From: UMGS1002 sp050946195
Lineage (GTDB): Bacteria > Bacillota > Clostridia > Oscillospirales > CAG-272
DNA: 64,000 nucleotides
Direction: 5' to 3'
Assembly: GCA_050946195.1 (NCBI GenBank)
Contig: JBMNUI010000002.1
Span: forward strand, 4,533-68,532
The notes beneath the pieces are model-generated. The model was not told the DNA's origin. It was given only the letters and a program-made list of their open reading frames with translations, and did not search any database. Shown one piece after another: positions 25,296-33,755 of the stretch; the stretch's first letter is position 1, and the number at the start of each line of letters is the position of its first letter. Both the position numbers and the translations under genes were made by a program.

Positions 25296-26741
25296 ATGCA
25301 GATTTACAATTCGCTGACACGGAAAAAAGAAGAGCTGATACCGGTCGAGCCCGGAGTTGTACGCATGTATACCTGCGGGCCGACCGTATATCATTATGCC
25401 CACATAGGCAACCTCCGTACATACATTACGGAGGACGTGCTTGAAAAGTACCTGAGCTACTCGGGATACGAGGTACGGCGCGTGATGAACATCACCGACG
25501 TCGGCCACCTGACCAGCGACGCCGACACCGGCGAGGACAAGATGCTCAAGGGCGCGCGCCGCGAGAAAAAGTCGGTGATGGAGATAGCAAAATTCTACAC
25601 CGACGCCTTTTTTGCCGACTGCGCAAAGCTCAATATAAAAAAGCCCGATATTGTAGTTCCGGCCACCTCCTGCATCGACGAGTTCATCAGGGTCATCTCT
25701 GCCTTAATTGACAGGGGCTACGCATACCTTGCCGGCGGGAACGTCTATTTCGATATCTCAAAGCTCGGGCAATACCATGTTTTCCTCGACTTTAAGGAGG
25801 AGGACCTTGCGGTCGGCGTGCGCGAGGGGGTCGGCGAAGACAAAAACAAGAAAAACCCCGCCGACTTTGCGCTCTGGTTTACAAAATCAAAATTTGAGGA
25901 CCAGGAACTCAAATGGGAAAGTCCGTGGGGGCTGGGGTATCCCGGCTGGCATATCGAGTGCTCCTGCATTGCCATGAAGTATCTCGGCGGGCGGCTCGAC
26001 ATCCACTGCGGCGGAATTGACAACACCTTCCCGCACCACACAAACGAAATTGCGCAGAGCGAGGCCTATCTCGGGCACAAGTGGTGCAACTTTTGGGTTC
26101 ACGGAGCACATCTGGTCAGCTCTTCCGGCAAGATGAGCAAGTCGTCGGGCGAGTTTCTCACCGTCTCGCTGCTCGAGGAAAAGGGATATAACCCCCTGGC
26201 CTACCGGTTTTTCTGCCTCGGGTCGCATTACCGCAGGTCACTGGCCTTCTCGTGGGAAAACCTCGACAACGCCCAGACGGCCTACAACAAGCTTATCTCC
26301 CGAATAGCCGCACTTGTTCCCGAAAAGGACGAAGCGGTTGATTCTGCGGCATTTGAGTCGCTGCGCGCCGGGTTTGTCGCGGCGCTTGACAATGACCTCA
26401 ACATCTCGCTGGCAATCACCGCGGTATACGACGTGCTCAAAGCCGACACCAACCCGGCGACCAAACTGGCGCTCATTTCGGATTTTGACCGCGTGCTCTC
26501 GCTCGACCTCATTCCGGCCGCCGAGAAGCTGCGGGCAGAGGAGCGCGCCGCAGCCAAAGAGCAAGCGGCGGCAGACGACCCGTTTGTCGCCGAGATTCTG
26601 CGCCTGATTGCCAAGCGTGCCGAGGCCAAAAAGGCAAAGAATTATTCAAAGGCCGACCAAATCCGCGCAGAGCTTGCCGCGCGGGGCGTGATTCTCACCG
26701 ACACACCGACCGGCACCACCTTTAAAATCACAAAACAATGA
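25296..26741 (+). CDS. cysS: Cysteinyl-tRNA synthetase
   Basis: A class I aminoacyl-tRNA synthetase that charges tRNA-Cys. The 481 residues contain CGPTVYHYAHIGNLRTY (HIGH-equivalent motif plus zinc-ligand Cys, about 27-43), HIECSCIAMKYLG and HCGGIDNTFPHHTNE (further zinc ligands and active site), and GKMSKSSGEF (KMSKS loop). The C-terminal helical anticodon-binding domain is present (KRAEAKKAKNYSKADQIRAE). It overlaps gtrA by 4 bp (ATGA). No T-box leader is present in the short gap after the preceding gene. Confidence 0.97.
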   Translation: MQIYNSLTRKKEELIPVEPGVVRMYTCGPTVYHYAHIGNLRTYITEDVLEKYLSYSGYEVRRVMNITDVGHLTSDADTGEDKMLKGARREKKSVMEIAKFYTDAFFADCAKLNIKKPDIVVPATSCIDEFIRVISALIDRGYAYLAGGNVYFDISKLGQYHVFLDFKEEDLAVGVREGVGEDKNKKNPADFALWFTKSKFEDQELKWESPWGLGYPGWHIECSCIAMKYLGGRLDIHCGGIDNTFPHHTNEIAQSEAYLGHKWCNFWVHGAHLVSSSGKMSKSSGEFLTVSLLEEKGYNPLAYRFFCLGSHYRRSLAFSWENLDNAQTAYNKLISRIAALVPEKDEAVDSAAFESLRAGFVAALDNDLNISLAITAVYDVLKADTNPATKLALISDFDRVLSLDLIPAAEKLRAEERAAAKEQAAADDPFVAEILRLIAKRAEAKKAKNYSKADQIRAELAARGVILTDTPTGTTFKITKQ

Positions 26742-27265
26742 GCGATATAAAAAAAGAGCCGTCGGGCCGGCTTAACGGGGAAATTGCCCGCTACCTTTTC
26801 TTCGGGGTGCTGACCACGTTTGTCGGCTGGGCGGTCTATTTTGCGCTTCTCTGGGGCGGCCGGGCGATATTTGATATCCCCGCCGACGACACGACCAGCG
26901 CGGCATATTTAGGGATATATACCGCGGCGCAGATCATACAGTGGGTCTGTGCGGTGCTTTTTGCGTTTTTTACCAACCGAAAATGGGTATTCACCGATGC
27001 CGACAGGAGCGCGGGCGTCATGTCTCAACTGGCGGTCTTCGCCGGGGGGCGGCTGCTTACCCTCGGGCTCGATTATATGGTGACCCTCCTTGGCACCAAC
27101 GGGCTGGCAGCGCTCTGGCCCGGGCTGTCAGGCGTCTATGTCGTCGCACTTGACAGGACCGCAAACTTCGCCGAGGTCCTCTCAAAGATTGCCGCGGCGG
27201 TCATAGTAATAATCGGGAATTATATTTTCAGCAAGCTTTTGGTATTCCGGACAAAAGGGCAGTAA
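26738..27265 (+). CDS. GtrA-family membrane protein
   Basis: A 175-residue integral membrane protein of the GtrA-like family. Four transmembrane helices are visible (about 16-38, 60-85, 94-115 and 147-167), with the hallmark RYLFFGVLTTFVGWAVYFAL near the N-terminus and FTNRKWVF between helices. GtrA proteins are linked to flipping or transfer of lipid-linked sugars in polysaccharide modification. Its start codon overlaps the cysS stop, so translation is coupled. A terminator follows at 27338. Confidence 0.85.
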   Translation: MSDIKKEPSGRLNGEIARYLFFGVLTTFVGWAVYFALLWGGRAIFDIPADDTTSAAYLGIYTAAQIIQWVCAVLFAFFTNRKWVFTDADRSAGVMSQLAVFAGGRLLTLGLDYMVTLLGTNGLAALWPGLSGVYVVALDRTANFAEVLSKIAAAVIVIIGNYIFSKLLVFRTKGQ

Positions 27266-27337
27266 AAAGCTCTCAAGAGCGGGCACATTTCGGCGCCTGC
27301 GGCTCACACCCGCCTGGCGCTTTGCTTAAAACAATTC

Positions 27338-27371
27338 GGGGCAAAAATCAGACGATTTTTGCCCCTTTTTC
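27338..27371 (+). terminator. Terminator between gtrA and the beta-CASP gene
   Basis: A 12-bp perfect stem GGGGCAAAAATC/GATTTTTGCCCC (27338-27349, 27354-27365) is followed by TTTTT. It may also stop the convergent gene. Confidence 0.92.
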
Positions 27372-28968
27372 ATTTGTCCCACTTGTCGGAAAGCGCATTT
27401 ATCTGGGCTGTGAACTTTGCCAGGTCCTTGTTGGCACCGCCGCGGTTTTTCTCTATCACCTCGAGCAGCCGCCGCCCGGCCAGAAGCAGCCGCTCAAAGG
27501 CCGCCTGATTCCTTGCCGTCGCGGTTTCCTTCTTTATTTTAACCATGTTGCCGGGTACGACAATGCGGTCTGCCGCAAGGTCGTATTCGGCGCCGTTGTA
27601 GGGTGCGAGGGTCCTGTATCCCAGTCTGTCCGAGATGGTCTGCGCAAAAACGTCGCAGACGTCGTCGCTGCAGTGGTTGACAAACACACGTTGCGGCGCG
27701 GGGCTGAGGCTGCCGAGCCAGTCAAGCAGAATCCCCACGTCGGCATGCGCGCTGATGCCCCTGAGGGTCTCAATCCTGGCCTTGACCGCAATCTTCTCTC
27801 CGAAGAGCTTTACGGTCTTGGCGCCGTCCTGTAATATCCTGCCGAGCGAGCCCTCAGACTGGTACCCGACAAAGAGCACCGTGCTCTCCTGCCGCCAGAG
27901 GTTGTGCTTCAGATGATGCCGTATGCGGCCGGCCTCGCACATTCCAGAGGCTGAAATAATTATTTTCGGGGTTTTATCCTCGTTTATCAGTTTGGATTCA
28001 TCGCTTGTGACCGAAAGCCTCAGCCCCGGGAAACTTATCGGATTGATACCCGCTTCGACCAGCGCAAGTGTTTCGGCGTCATAGTATTCGGTCATGTCGT
28101 CTGTATATATGTGGGTCGCCTCGATGGCAAGCGGGCTGTCGAGCCAGACCGGAAAGTCGCCGTGCCCCTTTATGAGCTGCTGCTCCTTTATTATCCTTAA
28201 GAGATACAAAATCTCCTGCGTTCGCCCCACCGCAAACGCGGGGATAACGACGTTTCCGCCCCGGTCGAGCGTGCTCTGTATTATTTCGGTGAGCTGGCCG
28301 ACGTAGTCGGGGCGCTCGCCGTGTGAGCGGTCTCCGTATGTACCCTCTATCACGACATAATCGGCAAACCGGGGCTTTACGGGGTTGCGGAGCAGCGGAC
28401 GGTCGACATTTCCGAGGTCTCCCGAGAAGAGCAGAACAATGGTTTTGCCGCCCTCGGTAATCGTCAGTTCGATTGAGGCCGAGCCGAGCAGGTGTCCGGC
28501 ATCAATAAACCGCGCCCAAATACCGTCGGCTATCTTTACCTGCTCTCCGTAGCCGCAGGTCGAGAAAAGCGGCATTGTTTTTTCAACGTCGGCAATGGTA
28601 TAAAGCGGGGTGTACGGGGGATCGCCCGCGCGCGCCGCCTTGCGGTTCCGCCACTCGGCCTCAAGCCCCTGAATATATGCCGAGTCAAGCAGCATAATGC
28701 TGCAGAGCCGCCTTGTCGCCTCGGTCGAGTATATCGGTCCCGAGTAGCCGTTTGCCACAAGATAGGGGATTTTCCCCGAATGGTCGATATGCGCGTGGGT
28801 CAGCAGGATGCAGTCGATGTCTGCCGGATTTACCGGGCAGTCGCAGTTCTCGTATATGTCGGGCCCCTGCTCAAGCCCGCAGTCAATCAGGATGTTCTTC
28901 CCGCAGGCAGAAAGCATCGTCGACGAGCCCGTTACCTCGTGGGCCGCGCCCAGAAATGTAAGTTTCAC
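27370..28968 (-). CDS. Beta-CASP metallo-beta-lactamase-fold RNase
   Basis: A 532-residue cytoplasmic zinc-dependent ribonuclease of the CPSF73/YSH1-like beta-CASP group. The metallo-beta-lactamase motifs are LTHAHIDHSG (about residues 56-65), DAGHLLGSASIEL (about 166) and FSGDLGN (about 191). Beta-CASP motifs follow: FAVGRTQEIL (about 253), SASGMCEAGRIRHH (about 342) and ISAHAD (about 416). Such enzymes process or degrade RNA. The C-terminal 60 residues are a charged helical extension. GTG start with GGGGG SD. No operon partner. Confidence 0.88.
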   Translation of the reverse strand: MKLTFLGAAHEVTGSSTMLSACGKNILIDCGLEQGPDIYENCDCPVNPADIDCILLTHAHIDHSGKIPYLVANGYSGPIYSTEATRRLCSIMLLDSAYIQGLEAEWRNRKAARAGDPPYTPLYTIADVEKTMPLFSTCGYGEQVKIADGIWARFIDAGHLLGSASIELTITEGGKTIVLLFSGDLGNVDRPLLRNPVKPRFADYVVIEGTYGDRSHGERPDYVGQLTEIIQSTLDRGGNVVIPAFAVGRTQEILYLLRIIKEQQLIKGHGDFPVWLDSPLAIEATHIYTDDMTEYYDAETLALVEAGINPISFPGLRLSVTSDESKLINEDKTPKIIISASGMCEAGRIRHHLKHNLWRQESTVLFVGYQSEGSLGRILQDGAKTVKLFGEKIAVKARIETLRGISAHADVGILLDWLGSLSPAPQRVFVNHCSDDVCDVFAQTISDRLGYRTLAPYNGAEYDLAADRIVVPGNMVKIKKETATARNQAAFERLLLAGRRLLEVIEKNRGGANKDLAKFTAQINALSDKWDK

Positions 28969-29268
28969 AAAAAAGCCCCCATAAAAATTATTTTCTAACT
29001 TTGATTATACCATCTTTCGGGCGGGGTGGCAAGGAATTTTTTATTTTGCCTCTCCTTGCCGATGTAAATGATATTGATATGACCCAAAAACGAGGAGAAG
29101 CTCGAACTCCAGATGTGGTGTTTCGTACATTTAATGATTTTGCTGATATTCTCCCGTCCGTCCTGTTTTTTGTATTCGCAGGCAAATATCCTGAAAAAGG
29201 ATTTTGAGCAAGGGTCCTGTGGTAGCGCCTTGTGAGCGTATTTCGGGATACGGGGCGAAGCCACGTAC
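28969..29268. other. Non-coding stretch, possibly degraded sequence
   Basis: No gene can be supported. Both strands have medium open frames (29001-29207 plus; 28995-29264 minus), but their products are unrecognised and lack SD sequences. The base composition is more AT-rich than flanking genes. It adjoins an AraC fragment, so it may be eroded mobile or foreign DNA. Confidence 0.3.
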
Positions 29269-29420
29269 TTAAAAATCAGGCATTGTCAGGATATTCAGGT
29301 CGGCCTGTTTCCGGTACGCCTTGGGGGACAGTCCGTTGTTTTTTTTGAAATGCTTACAGAAAAAAACATAGTCGTCATATCCGCAGAGCGCAGCTATATC
29401 GGTAAGCTTTTTATATGATT
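29269..29420 (-). pseudogene. 3' fragment of an AraC-family regulator
   Basis: On the minus strand a frame ending at TAA 29269-29271 encodes the second helix-turn-helix of an AraC protein: ESYKKLTDIAALCGYDDY followed by VFFCKHFKKNNGLSPKAYRK. That is the canonical C-terminal motif (IA..CGF.D..YF.K.FKK..G.SP..YR). Upstream of about 29420 the homology stops abruptly and no start, sensor domain or first HTH is present. This is the remnant of a larger gene cut at its 5' side, not a functional regulator. Confidence 0.75.
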
Positions 29421-29787
29421 CACAAAATACTCGGGGGTCTGTGCCGCGAGCATGCGGTCTCGCGAATCAAAGCTGACTATGGCATAACCCGATAAAGAGC
29501 TGACCAGTGTCGAGCTCAAAACCAAGACAGACTCGACAGAGTCGGAAGACGGGGTCTGCGAGATACTCATAGGCAAAACAAACCCGCCCGAGCTGATAAG
29601 CCCCTGTGTGCTGATTTTTCCTTGCACCCAGGCGCAGTATGAGGCCCGGATAATAAGCCACGAACCGACTCGCGCAGTGGTAAACAGCGCGTCGGTAAAG
29701 CAGATAATTGTTTCGGATAATGCCGATACCACGCTTATTTTGCCTTATACACCTCACAACACAAAAGGAGAACAGTGCGATGAATAG
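29415..29787 (+). pseudogene. Coding-like remnant, frameshifted
   Basis: On the plus strand ATG 29415 opens MIHKILGGLCREHAVSRIK and stops at TAA 29493-29495. A second frame (29488-29787, stop TAG) then reads through about 99 codons with coding character, including SEDGVCEILIGKTNPPELI and ADTTLILPYTPH. No start or SD belongs to the second frame. This pattern fits a gene piece broken by frameshift and truncated at both ends. The family is not recognised. Antisense frames over the same bases look less protein-like. Confidence 0.35.
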
Positions 29788-30083
29788 TTTGCATTATTGC
29801 TTACCCCCTATATATATTTGCTTAAATTGCAATAAACCATGTTGTTACAATTATCCCCTTGGGTTGGTTTCATACTGCTGTCTTATGAAGACACCCGAGT
29901 GTGCGTCCCCATATCGGCAATCTGAAAATTAGACGTGTTAGGTCACGGCCGGAGCCGCGGCCTATCTCGCCGTCCGTGAGGGGGCTTCCGCATCGCCAGC
30001 TTTATGAGATTCATGCACGCAAAAGTGAGCGAGACTGCATCTTTACCTTATGATGCCGATAGCTTGCAGAGTACCACCCGTCC
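29788..30083. other. Intergenic DNA upstream of the sulfatase
   Basis: AT-rich sequence, then a GC-rich segment (about 29940-30000, with GGCCGGAGCCGCGGCC self-complementarity). No gene, tRNA or recognised RNA is seen. Confidence 0.4.
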
Positions 30084-30113
30084 TTGACATCACCTTATGC
30101 GGGGTGATATAAT
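30084..30113 (+). promoter_or_regulatory. Sulfatase promoter with operator-like inverted repeat in the spacer
   Basis: TTGACA (30084-30089), 18-bp spacer, TATAAT (30108-30113). A 6-bp inverted repeat ATCACC/GGTGAT (30089-30094, 30103-30108) lies between the two boxes and touches both, an ideal repressor position. Confidence 0.8.
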
Positions 30114-30147
30114 AAAATCAACTGTAAACAGTACAAAGAGGTGCGCC

Positions 30148-31698
30148 ATGTCAAACAAAAAACAGCTTGTCTTTATAATGACCGACACTCAGCGCTGGGA
30201 TATGGTCAACTGCTACAAAGAAACCGGGCTTAAGACCCCGAACCTCGACGCCCTTGCCGCCGACGGGGTGCGCTACGAGCGGGCATACACCACCCAGCCG
30301 GTCTGCGGGCCGGCGCGCGCCGGGATTTTTACCGGCATATACCCCGCCTGCACCGGCTCCTGGGCCAATGGCATGGCGCTCGGCGACAATATAAAAACCA
30401 TCGGCCAGCGCCTTACCGACAACGGCTACCTCTGCGCCTATATCGGCAAGTGGCACCTTGACGGCACCGACTACTTCGGCAACGGCCGCTGCCCTGCAGG
30501 CTGGGACCCCGAGTACTGGTACGACATGCGCCGCTACCTTGAGGAACTGCCCGAGGACGACCGGATAAAGTCGCGGGCCACCCAAACCATGGACTTCGAG
30601 GACATACCCGAGGACTTTACATACGGCTCCCGTGTCCTTAAAAGAGCGCTCGACTTTATCAGCAGATACCGGGACGAGGACTTTTTGCTTGTCGTCTCGT
30701 TTGACGAGCCGCACGGCCCATTTTTGGCCCCTAAACCCTTTTGCGATATGTACCGGGACTATGAGTTCCCGAAAACCCCGGCAGTCTGGGACACCCTCGA
30801 GGGCAAGCCGGGCTATCAGAAAATCTGGGCGGGAGAGAAGGCTCTTAAGGCCGACCGCGACGCCATTAAGATAAAAAACGCGGCCTATTTCGGCTGCAAT
30901 TCATATGTAGATCATCTTATAGGGGAGTTGGTTGGCGCCATTCCTGACGACGCCATGATAATGTATACCTCCGATCACGGGAGTCTGCTCCAGTCGCACT
31001 GCCTGACCGAGAAGGGCCCGGCGGTATATGACGATGTGGCCCGTATTCCCTTCATTATACGCGACCCGAAGGGGGTCAGGGGCGGAGTGTACACAAAGAG
31101 GCCGGTCTCGCACATCAGCGTCTGCCCGACTATCATGGAGTATTTCGGTCTCCCCGTGCCCAAGGTCATGCAGGGAGAGAGCATCCTCAACACCTGCCGC
31201 GACCTTGACGCCCCGGCGCCCGAGTATGTATTTATTGAGTTTTCGCGCTTCGAGCAGGACCACGACCTTTTCGGGGGCTTCCAGCCCCTGCGCGCCGTCA
31301 CCGACGGAAGGTACAAGCTTTCGATAAACCTTTTGTCGGAGGACGAGTTTTACGACCTTCAGGCCGACCCGTATGAGCTTAACAATCTGATAGACGACCC
31401 GGCATATGCCGCCGAGCGGAACCGCCTGCACGACGCACTGCTCGACCGGATGTGCCTGCATCGCGACCCCTTCCGCTGCTACTGGTGGGACTGCCGCCCT
31501 TGGCGGCCCGATGCCGCGCCGCCCTCTTGGCGCTACCGGGGCTATACCCGCCAGCGCGAGGAGGAATATGAGCCCCGGCAGCTCGACTATGTCAACGGGC
31601 TTGAGATGGTACATGCCCAGAGGCCAAAAATCAACAGCAATATAAAGTTTGATAGTCTGCGCCAGATGATTGACTGGCTCCGCAACTACGACAGATAA
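30148..31698 (+). CDS. Sulfatase, Cys-type (formylglycine-dependent)
   Basis: A 516-residue arylsulfatase/choline-sulfatase-like enzyme that removes sulfate esters, here without a signal peptide and thus cytoplasmic. FIMTDTQRWD (residues 8-17) supplies the metal-binding Asp pair. QPVCGPARAG (about 49-58) contains the CxPxR motif whose Cys must be converted to formylglycine. GKWHLDGTDYF and MYTSDHGSLLQSH supply further active-site residues. The C-terminal region is Trp/Arg-rich. Start ATG 30148 follows SD AGAGGTG; the longer frame overlaps the promoter. Activation needs the maturase encoded 34 bp downstream, which is interrupted by a stop codon. Confidence 0.93.
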   Translation: MSNKKQLVFIMTDTQRWDMVNCYKETGLKTPNLDALAADGVRYERAYTTQPVCGPARAGIFTGIYPACTGSWANGMALGDNIKTIGQRLTDNGYLCAYIGKWHLDGTDYFGNGRCPAGWDPEYWYDMRRYLEELPEDDRIKSRATQTMDFEDIPEDFTYGSRVLKRALDFISRYRDEDFLLVVSFDEPHGPFLAPKPFCDMYRDYEFPKTPAVWDTLEGKPGYQKIWAGEKALKADRDAIKIKNAAYFGCNSYVDHLIGELVGAIPDDAMIMYTSDHGSLLQSHCLTEKGPAVYDDVARIPFIIRDPKGVRGGVYTKRPVSHISVCPTIMEYFGLPVPKVMQGESILNTCRDLDAPAPEYVFIEFSRFEQDHDLFGGFQPLRAVTDGRYKLSINLLSEDEFYDLQADPYELNNLIDDPAYAAERNRLHDALLDRMCLHRDPFRCYWWDCRPWRPDAAPPSWRYRGYTRQREEEYEPRQLDYVNGLEMVHAQRPKINSNIKFDSLRQMIDWLRNYDR

Positions 31699-31731
31699 TA
31701 GGGCCAAAGAAAAGGAAAGCTAAAGCACCCG

Positions 31732-32865
31732 ATGAATATTCTCATCAAGCCCGCCTCGGGCGCATGCAATATGCGCTGCAGCTACTGCTTTTATACCGAC
31801 GAAATGGCGCACCGCGAGCGCAGCATTATCGGCATGATGAGCACCGGAACGCTTGACGTGATAGTCAAAAAAACGCTCGACCGTGCCCGGGGCTTTTGCA
31901 CCTTTATGTTTCAGGGCGGCGAGCCGACGCTTGTCGGGCTTGACTTTTACCGGTATCTGATAAGCTCGGTTGAAGGGCACAACACAAAGGGTGTGCGCGT
32001 GTCATACGCCATACAGACCAACGGGTATGCTGTAGACGAGGAGTGGGCGAAGTTCTTTGCGCAGAATAATTTTCTCGTCGGCCTCTCGCTTGACGGCACC
32101 GGCGATATCCATGACGCCAACCGCCGTACCCCCTCGGGCAAGGGCAGCTTCGGGAGGGTGAGTGCCACCGCCACCCTCTTTGCCAAGCACCGCGTGCAGT
32201 ACAATATTTTAACGGTTGTCACCGGCCTGACCGCACGCCGGTCCGTGAGCATATACAACTAGTTCAAAAAGCAGGGCTACAGGTATCAGCAGTACATCCC
32301 CTGCATTGAGGGCTTCGGCGAGGCCGAGCCCCCGCCCTGGGCACTTGACGCCGAGCAGTACGCGAGATTCCTCTGCCGCATTTTTGACGCGTGGTACTCC
32401 GACATGATGTCGGGCAACTATATTTATAACCGTACCTTCGAGAACTGGGTCGGAATGCTCATGGGGCGCCCACCCGAGAGCTGCGGCATGGTCGGTATCT
32501 GCTCGCCCCAGTATGTGGTAGAGGCCGATGGCTCGGTTTACCCCTGCGACTTTTATGTGCTCGATAAATACCGGCTCGGGAACCTGCTCTCTGACAACTT
32601 TGAGGACATTGACCGGCGTCGTGAAGAGATAGGGTTTATCGAGGTGTCAAGGGAAGTTCATCCCGACTGCCTTGAGTGCCACTGGCATCCCTTATGCCGA
32701 GGCGGTTGCCGTCGCGAGCGCGAGCCCATGACGCCTGGCATGCCGGCGAAAACCCGCTTCTGCGAGGCTTATCGCATCTTCTTCCCGTATGCCTATGAGC
32801 GGCTTTTAAAGCTGGCCAGGCTTGCGGAACGCGGCTCGATGGCAGCCGGGTGTGCCGTATTCTGA
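31732..32865 (+). pseudogene. Anaerobic sulfatase-maturating enzyme, interrupted by one in-frame TAG
   Basis: A radical-SAM/SPASM enzyme that oxidises the sulfatase Cys to formylglycine. The frame is continuous over 377 codons except for TAG at 32260-32262 (codon 177). Before it are CNMRCSYC (radical-SAM [4Fe-4S], residues 14-21), FMFQGGEPTL and VGLSLDGTGDIHD. After it, in the same frame, are YRYQQYIPCIEG, SCGMVGICSP, DGSVYPCDFYVLDKYRLGN (with the proposed catalytic Asp) and CLECHWHPLCRGGC (auxiliary cluster cysteines). All functional motifs survive, so the lesion is recent, a sequencing error, or read through. The stop falls in SIYN-TAG-FKKQG, where relatives carry an aromatic residue (from memory). 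TAG is used as a real stop at 10556, which argues against reassignment. Confidence 0.88.
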
Positions 32866-33139
32866 GTCTCGATTTTGTATTATAATGTAATGTTGCAATC
32901 ATATCTTATCTTATTTTTGCACATCACAAATGCCTCTCTAAACGCTAACAACCGAGCAGCCGATTTCCTCCCGCCAAACCGGCTGATTTTTAGAATTTGT
33001 AAAAACTACACAATTCTATATGTCATTTTTTATACATGTTCGCTTATATGTGTGCGGGTTTCAGGCGATGCCCTTACCGCGCTTGCAAGGTGAATCCGGA
33101 TAATGTAGGCACAGTTTATGATGCCGGAGGTGAACACCA

Positions 33140-33358
33140 GTGCCATTTAAAATCATCTGCCAGGACATCTCCAAAATGAAGGTTGACGCTATAAACGCGG
33201 CAAATACCGACCTGCAAATGGGCGGCGGGGTTTGCGGAGCTATATTCAAAGCGGCGGGAGCGGCACAGCTTCAAGCCGCCTGCGATAAACTCGCCCCGAT
33301 TAAGACGGGTGAGGCTGTTATAACACCGGGGTTTAATCTACCTGCAAAGATAAAATAA
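33140..33358 (+). pseudogene. Truncated macro-domain (ADP-ribose-binding) gene
   Basis: GTG 33140 with SD GGAGGTG opens a frame matching the N-terminal 70 residues of a macro-domain ADP-ribosyl hydrolase: FKIICQDISKMKVDAINAAN, LQMGGGVCGAIFKAAG and KTGEAVITPGFNLPAK. One residue is missing in the usual VDAIVNAANT. The frame stops just where the essential second half (HTAGP onward) should begin. After a frameshift, a short unrelated tail (IIIYTDRIEIYINL) continues for about 30 codons. The catalytic GGGVCGAIF loop remains, but about 60% of the domain is gone, so it is probably non-functional. Confidence 0.8.
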
Positions 33359-33443
33359 TTATTTATACTGACCGCATTGAGATTTACATAAACCTGGTCG
33401 ACGGCTATGTCCTAAAAAATGATTTATATAAAATCTGTAAATG

Positions 33444-33480
33444 ACAAAAACAAGCCCACAACAGTACTGTTGTGGGCTTG
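33444..33480 (-). terminator. Terminator of tRNA-Ser
   Basis: A perfect 15-bp arm palindrome (33451-33465 with 33466-33480) is followed on the minus strand by TTTTTG. Confidence 0.88.
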
Positions 33481-33482
33481 AA

Positions 33483-33577
33483 TGGCGGAGAAGGAGGGAT
33501 TTGAACCCTCGCGCCGGTTTTAATCCGGCCTACGCCCTTAGCAGGGGCGCCTCTTCGGCCAACTTGAGTACTTCTCC
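33483..33577 (-). tRNA. tRNA-Ser (anticodon GCT)
   Basis: A type II tRNA on the minus strand. The acceptor GGAGAAG pairs with CTTCTCC. The anticodon stem CGCCC/GGGCG has loop CTGCTAA, giving anticodon GCT. A long variable arm (GCCGGATTAAAACCGGC) and T-loop GGTTCAAATCC follow, and the CCA end is encoded (33483-33485). Confidence 0.96.
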
Positions 33578-33619
33578 CAATACTCCGCACCGGGGCCGAA
33601 AATGCCCGAGGTGGATTTA

Positions 33620-33648
33620 ATTATATAATATTCTTATCGGTGTGTCAA
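33620..33648 (-). promoter_or_regulatory. Consensus promoter of tRNA-Ser
   Basis: On the minus strand perfect TTGACA (33643-33648), 17-bp spacer and perfect TATAAT (33620-33625). Confidence 0.92.
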
Positions 33649-33755
33649 GGTTTTTTAATGATTTAACATAAAAACCCGCCAAACAAAACACCGGTGATAT
33701 TTTTAGTCCGGGCTCAGGATGACCGGCATTTCGCGAGAGACGACAGAGCATTTGA

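Noticed and set aside
32260..32262. TAG recoding (for example pyrrolysine or reassigned TAG) in the sulfatase maturase
   Set aside because: TAG serves as the natural stop of the solute-binding protein gene at 10556-10558, and no recoding hairpin or suppressor tRNA is visible; a point nonsense mutation or sequencing error is simpler. Kept as a finding, but not called as recoding.
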